Source of the DNA: Terriglobia bacterium
GTDB lineage: Bacteria > Acidobacteriota > Terriglobia > UBA7540
DNA length: 6,477 nt
Assembly: GCA_030040295.1 (NCBI GenBank)
Contig: JASHTZ010000652.1
Coordinates: 1 to 6,477 of the forward strand
Direction of reading: 5' to 3'
Shown one piece after another: positions 1 through 5,789 of the stretch. The position numbers and the translations under genes are program-made. The first letter of the stretch is position 1, and the number at the start of each line of letters is the position of its first letter. The notes below the pieces were generated by a model. That model saw only the letters and a list, made by a program, of their open reading frames with translations, had not been told where the DNA came from and did no database searches.

Positions 1-1
1 G

Positions 2-190
2 GTTCGACTGCAAATCCTGGTGGATGCGGATGGCAAGGTAATCGAAACCAAATTGCTCGACGGCCCCTCAATCCTCGTCAAGCCGGCTACGGAAGCGGTC
101 AGGAAATGGCGTTACAAATCGACATTGCTGAATGGTAAGCCCGTTCAAGTGGTCACCGAAGTGGATAGCAATTTCACTCTGCACGAATGA
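2..190 (+). CDS. TonB-like energy transducer, C-terminal end (partial)
   Basis: Frame 2 is open from the window edge to the TGA at 188-190 and gives the last 62 residues of a protein whose start lies upstream. The visible part matches the TonB C-terminal domain pattern: a strand ending in VDADGKV, then an alanine/valine helix leading to AVRKWRYKS, then NGKPVQV and a final strand close to the stop (SNFTLHE). In the family this periplasmic domain contacts TonB-dependent outer-membrane receptors and transmits proton-motive energy; many acidobacterial proteins carry such a domain on other N-terminal modules. The membrane anchor and proline-rich linker cannot be seen, so a full TonB and a different protein with a TonB-like tail cannot be told apart. 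No partner gene is in view; the next gene is convergent. Confidence 0.8.
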   Translation, partial: VRLQILVDADGKVIETKLLDGPSILVKPATEAVRKWRYKSTLLNGKPVQVVTEVDSNFTLHE

Positions 191-303
191 TGGACCCTGG
201 AGCGATCCCCAACCAAATTCCACGGGCGTAATGAACGTTGCTCCGGAAGACAAGCTCTCCGCAGTCCACCGCCTTCATAATCAATCCGTTTGGGAGTTAC
301 GAA
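191..303. other. Convergent intergenic gap, no clear element
   Basis: These 113 bases separate the 3' ends of the TonB-like gene and the sixA-type gene. A bidirectional terminator would be expected here, but only short imperfect stems of about 4 bp were found by eye and no T-run follows them. Nothing else is recognisable. The open frames crossing the gap run into the neighbouring genes on the wrong strand and show no family motif. Confidence 0.5.
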
Positions 304-852
304 TTAAGCCAGTTTGCGCATGACGCGCGGCGTGAGCCACCACATGAGGCGACCGGGGGCTTTGGGGGGAAAGACGCTGAAGGTAATCTGGCAGCAGCCG
401 CCTTTTTTGAAGGGCATATTGGCGTTGCGCCCGGCGCCGATCAGGCGGGCGGCAAGCTCGCCCAGGTCAGGCTCATGGCCCACCACCAACACACGACGAT
501 GGTTCGCGCGTTTGGCGAGAAAAGCAATCAGAGCTTCCGGCGCACCCCCGGGACGCAGCGCATCGCAAAAATCATAGGCAGGCTTGGGAGTGAATGCGTC
601 CGCCACAATTTCCGCGGTCTCCACCGCGCGCACGAGCGGGCTCGAAACAATCCAATCCACCGACATCCCCGCGCGCACCAGCCCTGCGGCAACCTCGCGC
701 ATTTTCTCCTTGCCCTCGGGCGTGAGCGGCCGCTTGGCATCGTCCATCAGAGTACTGGGGGAGCGCGTTACGGCAAGGCCGTGGCGCATGATGTAGAGCT
801 CATAATCATTTGTGCGCCCCGTCTGGACTGCATCTGTTTCCCTGTTCGCCAT
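304..852 (-). CDS. sixA: SixA-type phosphohistidine phosphatase (histidine phosphatase superfamily)
   Basis: The 182-residue product belongs to the histidine phosphatase (phosphoglycerate-mutase-like) superfamily, SixA branch. The catalytic RHG motif is at residues 23-25 (YIMRHGLA), with H24 the presumed phospho-acceptor. R41 lies in KRPLTPEG, R75 in SSPLVRAVETA, and the second catalytic histidine H126 in VVGHEPDL. All core residues are present, so it should be active. E. coli SixA removes phosphate from the histidine phosphotransfer domain of ArcB and has been tied to the nitrogen phosphotransferase system; the substrate here is unknown. Length is near the usual 160 residues plus about 17 extra N-terminal residues before the first strand. 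ATG at 852 was chosen because AGGA lies 4 bases upstream; the only nearby internal Met, in MRHG, would cut the first strand. No signal peptide is visible, so it is cytoplasmic. It starts 6 bases after the PLD-like gene, which implies co-transcription. Confidence 0.85.
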   Translation of the reverse strand: MANRETDAVQTGRTNDYELYIMRHGLAVTRSPSTLMDDAKRPLTPEGKEKMREVAAGLVRAGMSVDWIVSSPLVRAVETAEIVADAFTPKPAYDFCDALRPGGAPEALIAFLAKRANHRRVLVVGHEPDLGELAARLIGAGRNANMPFKKGGCCQITFSVFPPKAPGRLMWWLTPRVMRKLA

Positions 853-858
853 GGTTTC

Positions 859-1317
859 CTACGAACCGTTCCGGCCTGCGTCCGCCCATAAGGCTTCAAA
901 CTCCCGCGTGTAATCCTCCACGGGCCGGGCGTCGCGAAGTATCAGGAGATTTTCGTGGTTCTCATCCTCGGATTCCAGCGTCCAGTTGTAGCTTCCCGTC
1001 AGCACGGTTTGCTGGTCGAGGATAACGAATTTGTGGTGCATTTTTGAGCCGCGTCCCTGCCGGCCGAAGGCCAGGCGATAAGGGATGACGGCGCCGGAGA
1101 GAAGTTCCTGCGTGGTGCGGCTTTCCTTGTACTTGTTTCCATCCACCAGCAGGCGAACCGCCACCCCGCGCTGCGCCGCCTCTTCCAGCGCCTGCGCAAG
1201 GCCGGGGTGATTGAAGCGATAGAGCGCCGCGTCAATCGAGTGGGACGCTCCGTGCAGCAACCCCATAATGGCGTCCGCAACCGACTCACTGCGCGCGAAT
1301 TTAGTCTCCATCGTCAC
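859..1317 (-). CDS. Small single-HKD phospholipase D-like protein (Nuc-like)
   Basis: The 152-residue product contains one PLD catalytic motif, HxKx4D, with H94, K96 and D101, followed by the usual GSYNWT (108-113) and the ENHENLL segment (119-125). The N-terminal half has the family pattern of a helix, then IDAALYRFNHPGL and a second helix leading to VAVRLLVDGNKYK. One HKD motif and about 150 residues match the Nuc endonuclease / PLD6 type, which acts as a homodimer that builds one active site from two motifs. Known members cut nucleic acid or phosphodiester lipids; the substrate here cannot be assigned. Nuc is secreted, but no hydrophobic signal segment is seen here, so a cytoplasmic place is inferred. 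The start is uncertain: GTG at 1317 or ATG at 1311, two codons apart, neither with a strong ribosome site. It lies 59 bases after the FKBP gene and 6 before the sixA-type gene. Confidence 0.85.
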   Translation of the reverse strand: MTMETKFARSESVADAIMGLLHGASHSIDAALYRFNHPGLAQALEEAAQRGVAVRLLVDGNKYKESRTTQELLSGAVIPYRLAFGRQGRGSKMHHKFVILDQQTVLTGSYNWTLESEDENHENLLILRDARPVEDYTREFEALWADAGRNGS

Positions 1318-1376
1318 CCACTGGCCCGAATTTTGAAGCCCATTGGACTCCAGCGCTTCGCCGGACCGAAATCGCC

Positions 1377-1862
1377 TTACTTGATTCCCAGCAATTCAAC
1401 GTCAAAAGTCAACGTAGAGTTAGGTGGAATTGCGCCCGGGTACCCTTTCTCCCCATACGCGAGGTCGGGAGGAATAACCAACTTGCGTTTTCCGCCCACG
1501 TGCATGGTGGCCAGTCCTTCGTCCCATCCCTTGATCACCTGGCCCTGGCCCAATTGGAATTCAAAGGGCTTCTTCCCCGGCCCGATGGAGCTGTCAAAGA
1601 CTTTGCCGTTGGTGAATCGCCCGGTGTAGTTCACCACGACCCTGTCGCCCGTCTTCGGCACGGGACCCTTCCCCAGAACAACGTCGCGATATTTCAGCCC
1701 CGACCCCGTCGTGATCCACGGCGAGGCAGCGGAAGTTGTGGAAGCCTTCGGAGCACTCGTGGATGGCTTTTGCGAACTCGACGACGAACTCTGCGGCGGC
1801 TGCGTCGCAAGCATTGCCGTCGCGATAAAAGTGCAAGCCAAAATGACGATGAGCCGTTTCAT
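1377..1862 (-). CDS. Secreted FKBP-type peptidyl-prolyl cis-trans isomerase
   Basis: From ATG at 1862 the product is 161 residues. Residues 1-20 look like a Sec signal peptide (MKR, then a hydrophobic stretch). Residues 24-48 are a Ser/Thr/Pro/Ala-rich linker with six serines in a row, and residues 51-161 are one complete FKBP domain. Residues lining the FKBP12 pocket are kept: Y79 (VNYTG), F89-D90 (VFDSS), F100 (PFEF), V109-I110 and W113 (QVIKGWDEG), Y136 (LAYGEKG) and F153 (LTFDVELL). The human His87 position is a Tyr, a common change. Catalysis of proline isomerisation in the cell envelope is therefore likely. C10 lies in ILAC, but the hydrophobic stretch before it is too short for a convincing lipobox. 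The frame runs open to 1970, but the 36 extra codons encode no signal-like sequence, whereas 1862 has AAAGGA 6 bases upstream. Confidence 0.92.
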   Translation of the reverse strand: MKRLIVILACTFIATAMLATQPPQSSSSSSQKPSTSAPKASTTSAASPWITTGSGLKYRDVVLGKGPVPKTGDRVVVNYTGRFTNGKVFDSSIGPGKKPFEFQLGQGQVIKGWDEGLATMHVGGKRKLVIPPDLAYGEKGYPGAIPPNSTLTFDVELLGIK

Positions 1863-1868
1863 GGAGCA

Positions 1869-1874
1869 TCCTTT
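1869..1874 (-). promoter_or_regulatory. Ribosome binding site fixing the FKBP start
   Basis: Read on the minus strand this is AAAGGA, 6 bases before the ATG at 1862. It decides the start in favour of 1862 over an upstream in-frame Met at 1970, and places the signal peptide exactly at the N-terminus. Confidence 0.7.
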
Positions 1875-1989
1875 CAAAAATGTCGCCGCAAGTAAGGTAT
1901 CAAGTCCGCGGGGCCAATTCAAGAACTGCGAAAAGCCTTGCGCGGTCAAATTTCGGCAATTGCTCTTCATTCCGAACCGGCATTGCCTT

Positions 1990-2017
1990 ATTATCCTGTC
2001 GTATAATCGGGTGCTAA
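1990..2017 (-). promoter_or_regulatory. Candidate sigma70-type promoter for the FKBP gene
   Basis: On the minus strand, TTAGCA (2017-2012, 4 of 6 matches to TTGACA) and GATAAT (1995-1990, 5 of 6 matches to TATAAT) are separated by 16 bases. Transcription would begin near 1983, leaving a leader of about 120 bases. A weaker alternative nearer the gene is TTGAAT (1922-1917), 17 bases, TACCTT (1899-1894). Both are eye matches only; the choice is unproven. Confidence 0.3.
2002..2007 (+). promoter_or_regulatory. Candidate -10 box for the PEGA/FGE-like gene
   Basis: This is a perfect TATAAT placed 50 bases before the TTG start at 2058, giving a predicted leader of roughly 44 bases. No good -35 box sits 16-18 bases upstream; the best is CCGGCA (1977-1982) at 19 bases with 3 of 6 matches. 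Either an activator is needed or the match is chance in a locally AT-rich stretch. It lies inside the spacer of the candidate opposite-strand promoter. Confidence 0.4.
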
Positions 2018-2044
2018 TAGGGTCTTACCATCTTGTTGATCCAG

Positions 2045-2055
2045 AAAGGGGGAGG
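2045..2055 (+). promoter_or_regulatory. Strong purine-rich ribosome binding site before a TTG start
   Basis: AAAGGGGGAGG ends 2 bases before the TTG at 2058; its first G-run (2048-2052) lies 5 bases away. An in-frame TGA at 2037-2039 rules out any start further upstream. The next in-frame ATG/GTG/TTG codon downstream is the GTG of residue 28, and starting there would remove the whole signal peptide. Together these support TTG as the true start. Confidence 0.7.
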
Positions 2056-2057
2056 CG

Positions 2058-3518
2058 TTGAAGCTGCGGCTCATACGATTCGCCATCGTCGCGGGATTAC
2101 TGGTTTGGTCGCAGAATGCTGCCGCCACTGCACGAGGTGTGCCTGAACATCCTCCTCAGGAAGGCGCGTCGCAGGCCGGCGGAACTGAGAGAAACGAACC
2201 CTTGAACAAGCAGCAGCTTCTCGAGTTGATTACCGGCGGAGTGCCCAATGAACGCGTCGAGGAACTCGTGCGTAATCGCGGAATCGATTTCGAAGTGGAT
2301 GGCGATTATGTGCGCACTTTGCAAAAAGCCGGGGCGAACAATGCGCTCATTACCGAACTGCGCCAGGCCAGCGTAACCCTGGGCGGCTTGCTGATCGAAA
2401 CCTCGCCCAACGCGCAGATTTACCTGGATGGAACTCTCAAGGGAGAAGCAGACGCGCAGGGCGTGATGACACTGCGGGCGAAGCTGGGCCCACACAATCT
2501 GAAACTCTCGCTCGCCGGAACGCAGGATTTCGAGCAGACCGTGACCATCGCCAAAGGAGCGCCCGCGCGTGTGGTGGCCAAGCTCACGGATTTGACCGGC
2601 AGCGTGCGCGTCCAAGCTCTCGCCGGCGCCGCCGTATGGCTTGATGATTCGAGTCGAGGAACGATTGACTCCACAGGCGTGCTCCTGCTCAGCGACCTTG
2701 CTCCCGGTACGCACTCCCTTCGCGTCACAGCCAAAGGCAAGGTGGATGATTCGCATAGCATCACCGTGACCGCAGGCGCGGAGACTCCCGTGCAAGTCAC
2801 GCTCGCCGATAGTGTGCGCCCGAACCCTCAGGACACGCTGCCCTACGTTTGGATCGCGGCGGGACAATTCCAGATGGGCTGTTCCCTCGGCGACAGCAAC
2901 TGCACGGCCCCCGAAAATCCTCCCCATTCGGTGACGATCTCCAAGGCCTTCTGGATTGGCCAGACAGAAGTGACCGTGGGAGCGTACAAGCACTACGCGG
3001 ATTCGGCCAAAGCCAGCATGCCTCCGGTCGCTCCCAAGCAAGACCGCGGCTGGAAGAAAGTCGCCTATCCCATCGTCGATATAACCTGGGATGAAGCCCG
3101 CCAATATTGCGCGTGGGCCGGCGGGAGATTGCCCACTGAAGCCGAGTGGGAGTACGCGGCGCGCGGTGGAAGCACGCAGGCCCGCTACGGCGACTTGAAC
3201 ACCATCGCCTGGTTCAAGGACAATGCCGGAAGCCAGACGCACGCCGTGGGAGGCAAACAGCCCAATGCTTACGGCCTCTTTGATATGCTGGGAAACGTGT
3301 GGGAGTGGGTAAATGATTGGTACGACCCCGTCTACTACGCCAGCAGCCCCGCGCAGGATCCCCCCGGACCCGCCATCGGTACGGAAAGGGTTTTGCGTGG
3401 CGGATCATGGATCGTCGATCCCAAACTGCTCCGTGCTTCCGACCGCTACAGCATCAAGCCCGATGCGCGCTCTGACTATTTCGGCTTTCGCTGTGTGTGG
3501 GAGCCAAAAGCGCCTTAA
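2058..3518 (+). CDS. Secreted protein: helical domain, two PEGA-like domains, FGE/SUMF1-like domain
   Basis: The product has 486 residues. Residues 1-25 form a Sec signal peptide (MKLRLIR, a hydrophobic core, then AAATA). Residues 50-103 are a compact predicted-helical domain (LLELITGGVPNERVEELV onward). Residues 108-176 and 181-249 are two diverged PEGA-like beta repeats (IYLDGTLKG; VWLDDSSRG). Residues 261-483 are an FGE-sulfatase/SUMF1-like domain with its hallmarks: GQFQMG, FWIGQTEVT, GGRLPTEAEWEYAARGG (355-371), GLFDMLGNVWEWVNDWY (406-422), RVLRGGSW (444-451) and FGFRCV. In true formylglycine-generating enzymes two copper-binding cysteines follow GGS; alignment by eye puts V453 and L458 there, so that chemistry looks lost. 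C275 and C282 could form an envelope disulphide. Related domains occur as structural or binding modules, so the role is unknown; surface binding or envelope sensing is a guess. Start choice rests on the ribosome site and signal peptide. Its stop is 6 bases before the next gene. Confidence 0.85.
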   Translation: MKLRLIRFAIVAGLLVWSQNAAATARGVPEHPPQEGASQAGGTERNEPLNKQQLLELITGGVPNERVEELVRNRGIDFEVDGDYVRTLQKAGANNALITELRQASVTLGGLLIETSPNAQIYLDGTLKGEADAQGVMTLRAKLGPHNLKLSLAGTQDFEQTVTIAKGAPARVVAKLTDLTGSVRVQALAGAAVWLDDSSRGTIDSTGVLLLSDLAPGTHSLRVTAKGKVDDSHSITVTAGAETPVQVTLADSVRPNPQDTLPYVWIAAGQFQMGCSLGDSNCTAPENPPHSVTISKAFWIGQTEVTVGAYKHYADSAKASMPPVAPKQDRGWKKVAYPIVDITWDEARQYCAWAGGRLPTEAEWEYAARGGSTQARYGDLNTIAWFKDNAGSQTHAVGGKQPNAYGLFDMLGNVWEWVNDWYDPVYYASSPAQDPPGPAIGTERVLRGGSWIVDPKLLRASDRYSIKPDARSDYFGFRCVWEPKAP

Positions 3519-3521
3519 GGA
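3517..3521 (+). promoter_or_regulatory. Ribosome binding site overlapping the upstream stop codon
   Basis: AAGGA begins inside the TAA stop (3516-3518) of the PEGA/FGE-like gene. It is 3 bases before the ATG at 3525 and 12 before the in-frame ATG at 3534. Neither spacing is ideal, so the isomerase-like protein may start at either Met, three residues apart. The overlap points to coupled translation. Confidence 0.45.
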
Positions 3522-3524
3522 CTT

Positions 3525-4586
3525 ATGCCCATTATGAACACTCTCTCAGGACATAAAGAACCTGCGCTGCACAACGCCATGTGGCCGGGTGTGGTCGGCA
3601 AGGGAGGCGGTTCTGAACCCTTTATCGGTTTGGACGCCATGCTCCGGCTCACCGCTGCCGCGGAAGTGGAAGGTGTGAAGTTTGACGGCATCGATCTCTT
3701 CCTGTCGTCTCCGCATGTCGATATCGATTCGAATGATGATTGCCTTAAGCGGCTCTCTGCCCAAGTCACCTCATTCGGCCTGGTGATCGGCTCGTTGGTT
3801 GCTCCCGTATGGGAAGTCACCGGAGGCGGCTCAGCCATGGGAAGCGATGATGAGCGGAAGCGTTTTGTCGAGCAGGTGCGCAAGGCTTGCCGCATCGGAC
3901 GCAAATTGCGGGACCTGGGCGTCCGCCGCTACGGAATCATCCGCATCGATTCCGCAGCCTCGCCGGCCGAGTGGATGAAAGACCCCGTTGCGAATACCCA
4001 GCGTATCGCCGCAACTTTTCGCGAGGCTTGCAACGTCGCCGAGGATTACGGCGAGCGACTGGCCGCGGAAGGAGAAATCTGCTGGGGCGGCATGCACAGT
4101 TGGCGGCGGGTGGTGGAGTTGCTGGAACTTGTCGATCGGCCCCAAACGCTGGGGTTTCAGGCGGACATGGCTCACACCCTGTTATTCACTCTCGGGTACA
4201 ATGCTCCTGAGGACCGCCTGCTGCCCGAGCGATTTGACTGGAACAGGCCCGGCCAGTTGCAAGCGGCCCTGGGGAAATTGACGAGCGTGCTTCGACCCTG
4301 GACGGTCGATTTCCACGTCGCGCAAAACGATGCCACGGTAAAAGGATCGGGTTCGCATGACAAGACGGGACACCACTGTCTTCCCACCGATCCGAACGGC
4401 AAGCTTGATATCGTTCGCGATGCAGGTCACTGGATGCGAAATGAGCAGGGCGAGCCGACTCGCGCCTTTCGGCACATCTGCTGGGATGGCTGCATGTTCC
4501 CCAACAGCGTGATGATGGACCCAAAGACCTGGCGTGACGTTCTTGCTGCCATGATCGCTGTGCGCAATGCCCATGGCTGGAATTGA
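3525..4586 (+). CDS. Sugar isomerase/epimerase-like TIM-barrel protein (xylose isomerase-like, AP endonuclease 2 superfamily)
   Basis: The 353-residue product fits the xylose-isomerase-like TIM-barrel superfamily of sugar (phosphate) isomerases and epimerases. Visible pieces are the strand FDGIDLFLSS (53-62), the LVIGSLVAPVWEV strand (86-98), AAEGEICWGGMHSW (180-193), GFQADMAH (210-217), VDFHVAQND (261-269) and HICWDGC (317-323). By comparison with tagatose/xylulose-phosphate epimerases, likely divalent-metal ligands are E182 or E184, D214, H264 and D321, with H217 in the DxxH motif for substrate. The loop around GHHCLPTDPNGKLD (282-295) is a distinctive feature that may help set specificity. 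It is somewhat longer than the usual 260-300 residues. No signal peptide is seen. It is followed 30 bases later by a Gfo/Idh/MocA enzyme, a very common pairing in sugar, inositol and glycoside breakdown. The substrate is not assignable; C-glycoside or 3-keto-sugar lyase activity is another possibility in this superfamily. Confidence 0.82.
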   Translation: MPIMNTLSGHKEPALHNAMWPGVVGKGGGSEPFIGLDAMLRLTAAAEVEGVKFDGIDLFLSSPHVDIDSNDDCLKRLSAQVTSFGLVIGSLVAPVWEVTGGGSAMGSDDERKRFVEQVRKACRIGRKLRDLGVRRYGIIRIDSAASPAEWMKDPVANTQRIAATFREACNVAEDYGERLAAEGEICWGGMHSWRRVVELLELVDRPQTLGFQADMAHTLLFTLGYNAPEDRLLPERFDWNRPGQLQAALGKLTSVLRPWTVDFHVAQNDATVKGSGSHDKTGHHCLPTDPNGKLDIVRDAGHWMRNEQGEPTRAFRHICWDGCMFPNSVMMDPKTWRDVLAAMIAVRNAHGWN

Positions 4587-4616
4587 TTTCCTCAGTTTGC
4601 AGACAACCGGAGCGGC

Positions 4617-5762
4617 ATGAGCAAACCACGACTCAACATCGGAATCGTTGGCTACGGATTCATGGGGAAAACCCATTCCAATGCTTTCCGCCAGGTGTCG
4701 AAGTTTTTTGACGTTCCGTATGAACCCGTCTTGAAGGCAATTTGCGCGCGTAATCGCGCGCGGGCTGAGGCCTTCCAGCAAAACTGGGGTTATGAGTCGG
4801 TGGAGACGACCTGGAAAAACCTGATCGAACGCAAAGACATCGACGTGATTGACATCGCCAGCCCGAATGACACTCACGCGGAGATCGCCATTGCTGCTGC
4901 AAGGGCAGGCAAGGCGGTTCTGTGTGAAAAACCCCTGGGACGCAACGCCGCTGAATCGAAGGCCATTGTGGAAGCAGCGGAGAAGGCCGGCGTGCCGAAC
5001 ATGGTTTGGTATAACTATCGCCGCGTGCCGGCGGTGACCCTTGCCAAGGATTTGGTGAACGAGGGGAAGTTGGGCCGGGTTTTCCACTATCGTGCCAAGT
5101 TCCTTCAGGACTGGACCATTTCCAGCGATCTACCCCAGGGCGGAGAAGCGCTCTGGCGTCTCGACGTGCAGGTGGCGGGCAGCGGCGTAACGGGTGACTT
5201 GCTCGCTCACTGCGTCGATACCGCCCTGTGGTTGAATGGCCCCATCGATTCCGTTGCTGCGGTTACTGAAACGTTCATCAAGGAGCGCAAGCATAATCTC
5301 ACCGGCAAAATCGAGCCGGTCGGAATCGACGATGCTTCTGCGTTCCTGGCGCGCTTCAGGAATGGGTCGCTCGGAACCTTTGAAGCCACTCGCTACGCCC
5401 GCGGGCACAAGGCTCTCTACACGCTCGAAATCAACGGGGCTGATGCCTCCATCATTTGGGACCTTTCCGACCTGCACAGGTTGCAGTTTTTCGATCATGG
5501 AGACAAAGGAGCACTTCGTGGCTGGCGCTCGATTCACGTTACCGACGGCGACCACCCGTATATGAAGCACTGGTGGGTTCCCGGGCTGCAAATCGGATAC
5601 GAGCACACTTTCGTTCATCAGGCAGCGGATTTCCTGAGCGGATTGGCCGGCAGGACTGTCCCGGCGCCGAGCTTCCGTGACGCCTTGGCTACCGATTATG
5701 TAACCGATGCGGTGTTGGCCGCGGCGAAAAATCGGGATTGGCAAAAGGTGGCAGGCGCCTGA
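4617..5762 (+). CDS. Gfo/Idh/MocA family NAD(P)-dependent oxidoreductase
   Basis: The product is 381 residues, a normal length for the family. The N-terminal Rossmann fold has GYGFMG (12-17) after the first strand and IDIASPNDTHAEIA (78-91). The family EKP motif is at 104-106 (VLCEKPLG), where K105 is the usual catalytic lysine. The C-terminal alpha/beta domain carries the second motif at 193-201 (GDLLAHCVD), with D194, H198 and D201 in the standard spacing, H198 being the usual catalytic acid/base. Members oxidise or reduce hydroxyls of sugars, inositols and glycosides with bound or free NAD(P). The cofactor type is not certain from the second strand (AICARNRARA, 41-50), where an arginine near the strand end hints at NADP but does not prove it. 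There is no signal peptide or Tat motif. ATG at 4617 has GGAG 4 bases upstream. The isomerase-like gene precedes it by 30 bases and a zinc dehydrogenase follows by 27, so an operon is likely. Confidence 0.92.
   Translation: MSKPRLNIGIVGYGFMGKTHSNAFRQVSKFFDVPYEPVLKAICARNRARAEAFQQNWGYESVETTWKNLIERKDIDVIDIASPNDTHAEIAIAAARAGKAVLCEKPLGRNAAESKAIVEAAEKAGVPNMVWYNYRRVPAVTLAKDLVNEGKLGRVFHYRAKFLQDWTISSDLPQGGEALWRLDVQVAGSGVTGDLLAHCVDTALWLNGPIDSVAAVTETFIKERKHNLTGKIEPVGIDDASAFLARFRNGSLGTFEATRYARGHKALYTLEINGADASIIWDLSDLHRLQFFDHGDKGALRGWRSIHVTDGDHPYMKHWWVPGLQIGYEHTFVHQAADFLSGLAGRTVPAPSFRDALATDYVTDAVLAAAKNRDWQKVAGA
4744..4761. repeat. GC-rich perfect inverted repeat within the Gfo/Idh/MocA gene
   Basis: GCGCGCG (4744-4750) and CGCGCGC (4755-4761) are perfect reverse complements around a TAAT loop. 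They encode Ala/Arg-rich codons of residues 43-49. A 7-bp all-GC stem could form in the mRNA, but alternating GC codons for Ala and Arg easily give this by chance. Confidence 0.45.
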
Positions 5763-5773
5763 GGGGAAACTCC

Positions 5774-5779
5774 AAGGAG
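5774..5779 (+). promoter_or_regulatory. Ribosome binding site for the zinc dehydrogenase
   Basis: AAGGAG lies 10 bases before the ATG at 5790, separated by an A-rich spacer. The spacing is slightly long but acceptable. It supports 5790 as the start, in agreement with the family N-terminus (MKALVLED). Confidence 0.65.
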
Positions 5780-5789
5780 AAAAAAAACA

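Noticed and set aside
238..891. Plus-strand open frame of 217 codons opposite the sixA-type gene
   Set aside because: The opposite strand carries the complete RHG and GHEPDL motifs of SixA; the + strand product has no domain pattern.
304..1317. PLD-like plus phosphatase pair as a defence system
   Set aside because: PLD-family nucleases do occur in defence loci, but there is no helicase, sensor or other defence partner and no mobile-element context; the claim would be unsupported.
1863..1970. N-terminal extension of the FKBP gene to a Met at 1970
   Set aside because: The extra 36 residues would bury the signal peptide, and the start at 1862 has a good AAAGGA site.
2097..3242. Long minus-strand open frame (381 codons) opposite the PEGA/FGE-like gene
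   Set aside because: No recognisable motif or signal, and it lies wholly opposite a gene with clear family hallmarks. Long antisense frames are expected in GC-rich coding DNA.
3515..4586. Reading the TIM-barrel protein as an endonuclease IV DNA-repair enzyme
   Set aside because: The fold superfamily is shared, but the neighbours are sugar oxidoreductases and the metal-site pattern fits sugar isomerases and epimerases better.
4182..5087. Minus-strand open frame of 301 codons across the isomerase and Gfo/Idh/MocA genes
   Set aside because: It spans the junction of two well-supported + strand genes and its translation resembles no family; an antisense shadow.
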